DNA from: Nematopogon swammerdamellus
Lineage: Eukaryota > Arthropoda > Insecta > Lepidoptera > Adelidae
DNA: 64,000 nucleotides
Direction: 5' to 3'
NCBI GenBank assembly: GCA_946902875.1
Contig: OX336345.1
Coordinates: forward strand, 193,501-257,500
Part shown: positions 42,378-53,300 of the stretch, one piece after another
How the letters are laid out: the number at the start of each line of letters is the position of its first letter
Position numbering within the stretch: the stretch's first letter is position 1
Made by a program: the position numbers and the translations under genes
The notes under the pieces: model-generated
What the model was told of the DNA's origin: nothing
The model's database searches: none
What the model saw: only the letters and a program-made list of their open reading frames with translations

Positions 42378-43410
42378 ACCAGGCCTCACGCACTCTATGT
42401 ACTTGCGCGCGCTAACTACCTACGGCCCGACGGGCCGCCGGCGGTCTATTTCAGTGGAAATTCGTCAGCCGCGCGAAGTATACATAGACGCTAGCCCACG
42501 TAACTGCGCGCAGCTGCAAAGCAATAACAACTTTACACTCGATCTTTAAGGTACATTTTCGCACGCAGCGATTGGCGGCGTGAAACAGTAGGCTATTAAA
42601 GCCCGAAGGTAGGAACATTTTCTATGGAGTGATTTATCTGTTACGAAGTAACTATTAAGTAATCTGTGACTGTACTATCCGGGGGCACGCGTTCCCCCGC
42701 CAAGTCGACTAAGCACGGCGGCCGTACCATCCTTTTCTCGATTGTATTCTTCCAGGTTTCACCAGATTGGGCGGAAAACATGACAACTTTACACACAGTT
42801 TACGACCAAGCTCTATTCAGCAGCTTGTGTTAGTCCAATAGGTCTCGGCGGACCACTACAACTAACACCTGCTCCACCACCACCACCACAGTGGATATTA
42901 CAAAGCAGACTACTTACAGTACGCGCCAGTAACTAATGAACATCGGGCTTTAGAGAGAGACAATCCGGCTGTAGAGCGTCGTCCCTGTCGCACGAACTAG
43001 CACGTCTCTGTGCGACGGAGACAACGCTCTACAGCCGGAGTACAACATAACCCGATGTGCATTATTTACTGCCGCCTACTGTACAAACAACCAACGAACC
43101 AATCAAGTAGTTACTATAGTCAGGCCTCACGCACTCTATGTACTTGCGCGCGCTAACTACCTATCGCCCGACGGGCCGCCGGCGGTCTTTTTCAGTACAA
43201 ATTCGTCAGCCGCGCGAAGTATACATAGACGCTCGCCCACGCAACTGCGCGCAGCTGCAAAGCAATAAACACTTTACACTCGATCGTTAAGGTACATTTT
43301 CGCACGCAGCGATTGGCGATGTGAAACAGTAGGCTATTATAGCCCGAAGGTAGGAACATTTTCTATGGAGCGATTTATCTGTTACGAAGTAACTATTAAG
43401 TAATCTGTGC
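42378..43410. repeat. Direct repeat pair of ~290 bp with 455-bp spacer
   Basis: 42382-42670 and 43126-43410 are near-identical direct copies (AGGCCTCACGCACTCTATGT, ACGGGCCGCCGGCGGTCT, CTGCAAAGCAATAA, CGCAGCGATTGGCG, TATTAAGTAATCTGTG). The spacer contains an inverted pair (GGCTGTAGAGCGTCGTC at 42970 and CAACGCTCTACAGCC at 43023). It could be a terminal-repeat retrotransposon in miniature or a local duplication; no primer-binding site or TG...CA ends are obvious. Confidence 0.75.
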
Positions 43411-43875
43411 TATAGTACCTACTCTATACCATCTCTACCCACCTAGTTACTAGCTACTACCTGCCTACCGCACACGATGTAATAGTAAAGTAAGGGAAAG
43501 GGCTATAAAATTATGTTAAACAACTAATAGAGTTCTGTTATAGTTTTATAATAAAGCTCCATTTCAATTTCAAGTTGTAATTTAATACACTCTACTGGCC
43601 TTGTTGTAGGTACATTTAAATATTATTATACTTATTTGTACAGTCAGTCACACTATTATATAAAAATGCTAGTCATTGTTTATGAATTTGACATTGAATA
43701 TGAATCACTTCTTCACTTTTCTGTTTTATTTTTATTATATTAAAATTTTTCAGCACTTTAATATCTCAAGCAATATTTGACGACAGATGATGTGATGATG
43801 GATGACACACGCACGTACCTACGAGTAGGTACACACACTATCATACATAATGTTCATTCAACTAGATCTAATTAC
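43411..43875. other. Non-coding, downstream of gene C
   Basis: AT-rich; part may be gene C 3' UTR. No clear polyadenylation signal can be chosen. Confidence 0.35.
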
Positions 43876-44008
43876 TTTTTATTGACACAGTTGACTATAC
43901 CACCTACACACATACTAGGTAAGCCCGTGATGTCAGCCCACAACACCTTACTAAACTAGGTGCCATGCCAGTGCTTTCCTTACGCCGTGCCGGCTACACT
44001 GAGCTCAA
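43876..44008 (-). mobile_element. SINE body fragment
   Basis: TGACACAGTTGACTATACCA, GTGATGTCAGCCCACAACAC, GTGCCGGCTACACTGA; a diverged 3' piece of the common SINE. Confidence 0.65.
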
Positions 44009-44165
44009 TTGCATGTATCCACCAGACGCTTTCTTTTGGCGTCACAATTCTTTTATATTTAGAACTTAATCGAGATTCGTTTTGTGTTTCAAATGTTAGT
44101 TGATCAAATAGATCAAAGACGTAAATATTAAAGCTCTTTAGAATTGACATAAGATTGCGTATCTC

Positions 44166-44342
44166 TCAAACGGGTTGTTTATGATTTTCGGTGTAGTTGT
44201 GTAGGTGGTCTGTTTGTTCGACTTCGTAGACGTCGTCTGGGAGTTTGCTGTTAGCCGTGTCCGGCATGAAGAGCATCAGAGTCCCGGCCAGCAGAGCCAC
44301 CGCGCCGAACATCAGGTTGGGCAGGGAGTGCATGTACGCCAT
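44166..44342 (-). CDS. Gene C terminal coding exon 7
   Basis: The acceptor GTCTCTTCAG precedes ATGGCGTAC; 58 codons then TGA. It encodes TM12 (SLPNLMFGAVALLAGTLMLF) and the tail DTANSKLPDDVYEVEQTDH... It is phase 0 like gene B exon 7, with the conserved PN(L)MFG spaced identically. Confidence 0.88.
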   Translation of the reverse strand: MAYMHSLPNLMFGAVALLAGTLMLFMPDTANSKLPDDVYEVEQTDHLHNYTENHKQPV

Positions 44343-47300
44343 CTGAAGAGACGAACACACTAAATGTTACACAAAATTTTACGTCTGGGAGTTTGCTGTT
44401 AGCCGTGTCAGGCATGAAGAGCATCAGAGTCCCGGCCACCAGAGCCACCGCGCCGAACATCAGGTTGGGCAGGGAGTGCATGTACGCCGTCCGAAGAGAC
44501 CAACACACTACCTAAATGTTCAAATATCGTCATCGTCGCTCCTTATGCTCATACGAGTACTATCAATAATATGAATGTCATAGTAAAGAAGGTGAAATAT
44601 GCATGACAGTTGCCAGGACCCGGGACTACGGTTGCATGACAGGTGCCAGGACCCGGGCCTACTTGGGAAGTGCAGGTGCACAGGCAACACATGTGCAAGC
44701 AATCGAAATTATTTTTACTTCATCTGGCAAGGGAGACATTCCTGGTCACATTTAATCGTCATGAAACATGCAAGCAAGCAAATGTCGGTACGCGCAAGAC
44801 ATTTCACGTACCAGTAGCGGTGTCTGCGGCGCGAGCACGGAGCCGAGCCTGCCGACGGTGCAGGAGATGTTGGTGAGCGAGTTCCTGGCGCAGGTGGGGA
44901 ACACCTCCAGCGTGTACACAATCAGCGTGTAGAAGCAAGGCACTGTACGTACCAGTAGCGGTGTCTGCGGCGCGAGCACGGAGCCGAGCCTGCCGACGGT
45001 GCAGGAGATGTTGGTGAGCGAGTTCCTGGCGCAGGTGGGGAACACCTCCAGCGTGTACACCATCAGCGTGTAGAAGCCGAAGCTGACCGCCATCTTGCCG
45101 AGCAGGAACAGCGTCATGGACACCCAGTGCAGCTCTGCACATTGTACAATGTAGAGATATAATTTGATGGCCTTGTATTTCATGAATAGAAGAACAGTTT
45201 TGCTTAGAAGACAATATTTGGTACTTTGTATTGTATTGTATTGTATTGTATATATTTATTACACTCAAATAGAATATGGGCAAAAGGTAACACTTAATGC
45301 CTCTAGGCATTTTCTAACAGGATACCTTTGGGGTATGATAACTGCTAGGTGAGTGATGATAACTGCTAGCAGTAATCCTTCCGACTATATTAACAAAAAC
45401 AATATAATAATTGCTCAGATTCCAAAAAAATTACTTTGTTTTGCAATTAAAATTTAATATTCATTCGTAAATTTCCATACATTTGATAGGCAGATAATCT
45501 TTCGATGTTCCACCATTTCAAGGACATATCAAGTGAATTGCTAACAATTATTCGCGTCTCAGAGAATTCAGTAACAAATTATTAGGCACCATATCACATC
45601 ACAAGTCAGTAGCGAAATTTTCAAGATTTTTTTTTACAGACAGTTATCGAATGTGATGTCATTATGTGATGTACTGAGTGATGTACTGATAATTGTCTTA
45701 CTAAAAAAACACACACACACGCACGCACGCACAGACACACACACCCCCTTTCAAACACACCCTCACACACCCTCACATTTGAATGGAACGGAATGAAGAA
45801 AGCTAAAACAAAGCATTGTATGCTAATGTGAAAATGACTAAGTACTTAGGTATATCAAAAGACAAAGATTGAGTGTTGATGGAACAGCCGTTAGCGAACA
45901 GCCTAGTGACTCATGTCACGACTGCCTTCATGTTCTGACGAGCTGATGAATGTATTGTGAACACATTAGGTTCAGTTCGGTCGAACGATCCTAACACTTA
46001 GTACCTAGGTGCCCTTTGTAACCTTTTTATACAATGGTGTACACTAAGTTATATTTTCATTTCATTTACATAGGTACCTAACTATATTGTCAGATGCAAC
46101 GCCCTTTCGCATTTTCGCATAAATTGTCTATCTGTTAGCGTAAGCTGTAAGCTGAAACTATTTTTATTAAATTTGGCCATTTATCTCGTCGTCATACAAG
46201 AAGCACCATTTTTTTTTTTATGTAATCCGGTATGGGTGTCTGAGTCGGAGGGGCCAAAGCGCATGTTCCGACCAGCCAATATCACCTCCGAGAAGGTAGG
46301 TGCCATACCGGAGACTTTCCTTGGATTGCTGGCTATACTGGACTAGAGGAGAACACAACCGAGGCTGCTATGCGGCCATCTTACATCCAGTACGGTGGTA
46401 CCAACCCAGTCGGCTACAATTTGAGCCTACCACCTAGTAAGGCGCAAGGGAAGGGACCTACAGTTTTACACCGGTTCCGAACGGTGAAGCAGCAGGTGTA
46501 GGTATGCACATAATTTTTTTCGTTAGAAAAAACTCATTGGTACACGCCCTTGGTACACGCCGACTGGATTCGAACCTGGGACCTCTCGCATGAGAAGCCG
46601 ATGCCCAAACCACTCGGCCACCCGCCGCTTAATTTTAAGAAGATTTTAAGAAGATTGCTTAGTTTTAAGAAGTATATAACCATTCCTTTTTTTGGCTTTG
46701 CCGTAGTCGGGTAAAAAAGTAGGCTCCACGACAGTGGACGGTACCAGCGGCGCACTGCCGTGCCAGGCAGGCAGGATTCGAACCTGGGTTATTACGGCCA
46801 CAACGTAGGGTCACCTAACCGCTAGACGTTCACGGCTGCCGGAGATGTGCTAGCAGCGGTCAACGAATTATTTATACCTACCTACCAATTTTATCTGAAT
46901 ACAGAAACGAAACACTTTCACATTGGACCTAAAGAAACGCGAGCGGTAGCTGTATCCGGCGACCAACTGCACCTGAACGTGCGAGATTTAACTGTAAGAA
47001 ATCTCTGTAAGAGATAAGTCCGCATTTGAACCTTATGTAAATTTTCTAATGCACTTACTACTGTTAAATTTTTCATGGAGCAATAAAGCATTTTCTATCT
47101 ATGTATCTATCTATAAACCCTACGCTCCCTTAGTGCGCTTGCCGCATAAACAGAGGTGGCATAAACCGCATGCTCCCTTCGTGCGAGATAACACTAAAAT
47201 ACTTGCCTTGTTTGGCCAATGTTTGTTTGGAGCCGGAAAGGAGATGTAGGAGAAGAGGAGCAAATACGTGAACACAATTCTTATACGTAGAGAGTATCAC

Positions 47301-50300
47301 GAGCATAACGTCAGAGAATATTACTCATTTCAATTAATTATTATTGATATTCTACTTATGCTTCATAATGTGGAACTGACGATTTGCGTGTATTCATAAA
47401 ATTACCAAAACGCAACACTGACCTTTCGGTACGAACGACGCAGATACCAGGAACAGAGCGCACAAGAAGAACGCAACAGCCATCGGGATCTTCCTGCCGA
47501 AGCGGTTGAGCACCACGGCCGTCACCAACCTCGTCGGGATAGCCACCAGCATCACCAGCGAAAAGTTCACGTACTTGTTCCCGAACAAATTGGCAGAATT
47601 CACTATCATTCCATTGTATATGAAAGCTGAGCACATGTTGCAGAACGAACAGCTCACCAATCTCAGCCATATCGACTTTGATTTCAAACTCGCGAGCAAC
47701 GGAAGCTGCGACTTGTCCTCTTCCTTGCTTTCTAATGCTTTGGCAGACTCTGCAATCTTCTCCATCATATCTTTGGCTACGTTAGACAACTGAACATTGT
47801 TGAACTTGGCAACTTTGTTCAATATCCTAATGGCTTCTTCCTTCCTGCCCTTCGCCAGGAGCCACCGAACTCCTTCGTCCACGAGGAATATGTAGAAGAA
47901 GACAACGAGTAGAGGTGCGTAGATGACCCGCAGCGTGTGCCGCCAGTACGGGACGCTCCAGGCTATCAGGCCGAAGAACATCGCTCCGAAGCTGGCCAGC
48001 ATGTCCAAAATACACGCAAACACCACTCGCCGGTCTTGGCTGACGCATTCCAGAGCTGAAGTTAAACACACATTCAAATTAATCGTTTCTTCATATATTA
48101 TATATAACCTGCACGTACACATGTATAGAAACGATTGATGTTATAAAATCAATTATTTCTATAATTGACTCAATGAAACTGAAGCAGCTTGCCTCGCACG
48201 CCTGCCTGCCTGCCACGCACGCACTTACACTACTGACTGTGACCAACAAACTGAAACTTGTTTTTCAGTGGTTCCCACTTTAAATCGTGAGTGTGTGTAT
48301 ATGTTACATAGTTTTTTTATTGCTTTTTTTGGTCTAAGAAAATTATATCTATATTTTTGATATCCTCCTTTTGTCAGTCTCGGTGTTTCAGTAGTGGGGT
48401 TGGCCGTCTGTCGGTCGTGATCATAGCAAATCTGGGCTCGGTCGACTCGAATGTTAGAGGCTGACCGTGGTCGGACCACGTAAAATGTAGCTTCCTTCCT
48501 TCTTACCTTACTAGGTGGTAGGGTTTAACTCGCTCGGGTTGTTACCACCGCACTGAATGAAATGGTTTATGTTTTCCGTCCAGTTCAGTGTAGCCAGCAC
48601 GACCAAAGGGAAGCACTGACATGGCGCCTAGTTCACCAAGGTGATATGGGCTCACGGAGTTTCTAGGCGATGTGGCCAACGGTGTCAGTTTCCATAAATC
48701 TTCAAAGTAAGCTCTTTGCAATGATATGCTGCATGCCGAATTACAAAGTTTTCTAATAATAAAAAACCCCTCATCCAAATTGGTCCATCCATTTGGGAGC
48801 CACGATGCCACAGACGGGGAGACATAGGCGTCAAACTTATAACAACCCCTCTTTTTGCGTCGGGGGTTAAAAATATCCTATATACCATTATGTACTTAAA
48901 GTTTAAATTTTCTACGCCTAGCCGTTTAGAAGTTAAGGGGATGTGACATATAGACACACAGGCGGACAGATAGACGAAGTGATACTACAAGGTGTTCCTT
49001 TTTATGTTTCAGTACCTTAAAAGGAAAAACGGAACCATTATAAGATCACTCCGGTGTCCGTCCGTCTGTCGCAGAGGTTTTTACTATTTTGATACGGAAC
49101 CCTAAAAATAAGGAGTTTCAATGAATAATAGCCTCGCTCGCCACTACTCGCCACTGCCAGTGCATATGCAACTGAATGCATAATTATGTATGACATGGTA
49201 CACTTGGCCATGCATGTGCATGACTGTGCAAATTGTTCTTCAGCCGGTCGGTAGCTACTAGCTACAGTGCGCTGTGTGCCCGCTACCTGCTACCTGCAGC
49301 GCCCCCGCCTACCATCGCACAAGTCATCGTGTAATTGAGAGGTGAATTGAAGTATCATGTAATAGTTACTCGAAGTTTGTTTGTCTTTATACTTATCAAA
49401 TAGTTTTACAATGTCAATAACATGTGATTGAAAATAGGTTATGGTAGCTCGATTTTTTTTATTTGGAAAATTCAACATTAGACAGGCAGGTACTTAGGTA
49501 CTAGATATTTTGTTTTTAGGGTTCCGTATCCGTCGTACGGGACCCTATTACTAAGCCTACGCCGTCTGGCTGTCTGTCTGTCTGTCCGTCCGTCTGTCCG
49601 AGGGCTCTGTCCGTCCGTCTGTCCGAGGGCTGTATCTCTTGAACCGTAATAGGTAGCCCGTTGAAATTTTCACAGAATGTGTGTTTGTATGGTCGATATA
49701 ACAACAAATAATAAAAATAAAACAAAAATAAAAAAATTCACGGGCTCACCATACAAGAACTAAAATGTGTATGCGCACCATCAACCGAAAACAGTATGAA
49801 GCAGCGCTGACCGTGACATGGCGATACGGAACCCTCGCTACGTGAGTTCGACTCACACGTGGCTGGTTTTTATATTTTTGGAAAACAAATTATCTCTCGT
49901 TTAGATCCCAAAAATATTACATTAGTATCAAATTAAATAAAAAAAAACCTTTATTGCACCTAAAAACCTACAGAAGGTAGTTCTTAATGCCTATGGCATT
50001 TTCCGCCAGTCTACCCTTTTTAACATATTCATACTAGGGTATTTGCAAAAAATATAATCATGATAAACGTATGATGAATGATAAATTCATTCATGATGAT
50101 TCATTATTGTGCCTATTTTTTTAATTTTTTTTAATGAAAAGTTTGTACAAAATGAATGGAATGGAACGAGACAAGGGATACGTGAATAGTCAACTTACAT
50201 AAGACTAAAGATGCGTTGCCATAGCCAAAAGCAGTTTCAATGAACTCCAGAACGACCAGCATCCAGTAGCTCACGGAGAAGGACTTGATGAGACCCACCA

Positions 50301-53300
50301 CTCCCACCACTAGTGGTGTTCCTACGATTATCGCCTTTCGTCCGTATCTGTAAACAAATTGTTTCGTAACTTCATCACATTCCTTTTCAGGATTAGTAGT
50401 ACAGCTTTCTTCGCTTTCCTTTACCGGAGTGACAGTGCATACATCACCCAAGAAATTCTACGAAAATTCGAAAAAGGTGTTGTATACTTCCGGGATTCGA
50501 ACCTTCGTCCGCCACTCTTCCCACATGCGAGAAGGCTCTGCCTGGCAGATGTGTCTCCACTCAACCTCCAGATATGAAACCTGATCTAATAGAATTTGCT
50601 ACAGGTCTACCAGCCAACAAAGTTTAACAGAATGGTGTTTGCAACAGCTGAACACTGGTCGGTGAAGTTGGGAGGAGCACATGCGGGCGGCGCTGCTGGT
50701 ATCAAAGGCAAACAATTCTGGCATCTATGTAAATTATATATTCCTAGAATGTGCAATAAAACCTGGAAAAGCTACGACGAGACATTCTAGTACCAAGGTA
50801 TTTGTAACGAACATACAGACAGTTCAAAAATAGGTAGGCGACGAGGCCATCGACTTGCGATTACAAATTATTTACAATAGCCAGTTACACATTCATGTTG
50901 CTATAGTATGCTATAGCTGACTTACTTCAATACAGGGGCGACTACCCCCTATGTTTTGACACCTTAGGCTCAAATTGTGGAAAGGACTTACGCATATTAT
51001 GTCAGCCTCATTGTGTCTATAAGGTAATTATTAATCTGATAAAGTCAGGAATGATCTGAATAATTCTGCCTCCTGCTAGCTAGGGTTTTAACATGTTCTG
51101 ACGATAGAAATCTTGATAATATGCTTTGTGTAGTTGAAATTAAAGTGAAATGAATAGTAGGTACATAATGATATTAGGTACCTGTCAGATATGATGCCCG
51201 ACAGTATAAGTGAGACGATGAGACCAATGTTGTGAACTGTCCCCAGCGTTGTTCTCTTCCAGTCTTGGCAGCCGAGGTCGAACTGCAGTCAATAAAACCA
51301 TCATACAATATATCGGTGTATCTAGGGCTAGGTGGGAGTATGTCGAATGTTCCTGAATGCACCAGATTATTTTTTTTTTTTATGGAAACTGGCACGGTTG
51401 GCTACATCACCTACAACGTCCGTGATGTCAGCCCATAACACCGGGTGAACTAGGTGCCATGTCAGTGTGCTTCCCCCTTTGCTCGTGCCGGCTACACTGA
51501 ACTGGTCGGAAAACACAAACTATTCACATAGCCGTGTCGACCGACGTTTCATTCAGTGCGGTGGTACCAACCCGGGCGGGTTAAACCCTACCACCAAGTA
51601 AGATTAGGAGGGAATGGACCTACAGTTTTACGAGGAATCCGAACCTCGGTCAGCCTCCAACGGTCAGCGGTCACCCATCCAAGTACTGACCGAACCCAGC
51701 GTTGCTTAACATTCAATAGCGACAGTTGACTGTCTGCACCACTGAGCTATCAAGGCTGCTGACAGATACATACAGGTAGGAAGGTAGGTACATATTTGTT
51801 GCTGATGCTGGGAGTTTCAGCCGCTTCTTTTTTTTCTCGAGTACTATTTTCTGATATAATATGGTTTGTAAGTGCATGAACAATGGGTGAGTGAGTGTGT
51901 AACGACCTCATTACTGTGAGTTGAGTATCGCTCTCGGATCAGCAAATGACGTCAGCTGTCCGTCTCTGACTGAACTGAGGTAACTCCACCGGCCTCCGCC
52001 CCCAACTTCCGTAATGTTTTTCAATGCAATCCCTAAGATATGTCGTGTATACCTAGGTCGTATGCGGGAGGCAAGTTGCAATGCAACATCGTCCTCTAAA
52101 GTTATTTGAAAATGTTTGACATTATTCACCACGGCTGCATCACCTACAACAACCGTGATGTCAGCCCATAACACCGGGTGAGCTAGATGCCATGTCAGTG
52201 CTTCCATTCATTTCATGTCAGCTACACTGAACTGGACGGAAAACACGAATTATTTACATAGCCGTTTCGATCAACGCGGTGGTATCAACCCGGGCGGGAT
52301 AAACCCTACCACCTAGTAAGGTAAGAATGGAAGAGACCCGAATCCGAACCACGGTCAGCCTCCAACGGTCGAGCGGTCACCCATCCAAGTACTGGCCGCG
52401 CTCAGCGTTGGTTAACAACACGCTGCCCTATTTCTTATTTGTTCAAACGACCATTTTTAGCGAAATTGACTTATGAATGCAGTCCGTTTTAAAAAAAATA
52501 TCCGCATTTTTCCAGCAAAAAATTTTTCATGAAAACTCACTGTAACAGCTTTTCTCTTGTTCAATTAAACTTTCCCACAAACAATCTTCACTTCTTGTTT
52601 GTTCAATAAGATTCGAATATTCAAATTTAACGGTCGCCATTGTGCTACTTCATACAACATCGTAACCGAGCTCGCATTCTTATATGTTCAAACGACTCGA
52701 AGAACCAATTGCAACGCAGCGATCGTGTGACGTCAGCGTAGGAGGCCATTTTGGAACGACAGTTCATTCTTGGTAATCTGTGGTTCATTTATGAATTTTT
52801 GAGGTGAGGACGTGTTTTCTCAGTTATCTATTAGTTTTTATGAAAAATGTCATTAAACTTCCATTTCATTGTGTTTTCCCACGATTGTAATTATAAATAA
52901 AGCAACGTGGAACGATTTATTATTGATATATTCTTGTTCAATCATTCTAACGGTTTTGCTACACTTCGATGTATGGAGTGTTCCATTTTTATTATGCCGC
53001 AAAATCTCGCGCGAGTCACTGGACTCGATAGTGTGTGTGTGTTTGTGTGTATTTATCGCGCATCGCGCGACGGGCGCCTTGATACAGTACACGGCGGTCA
53101 TTGTTGGATCGGACCATGATAACAGTACAGTACACGGCGTTTATTGTTGTATTATTGTAATACCATTTTGTATACCTACTGATCATTTTGTGTTATTTAA
53201 GAAGAAAATCTAAAATACTAAATTAAAAAGTTTTAAAATTTTTTATAATACATATTATGTCGACGACAATTTACGCTTGTCTAGCGGTACGGTAATGCAA

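Noticed and set aside
46540..46840. Functional tRNA genes
   Set aside because: A and B boxes are present but stems are incomplete, and the sequence runs into SINE bodies with A-rich tails.
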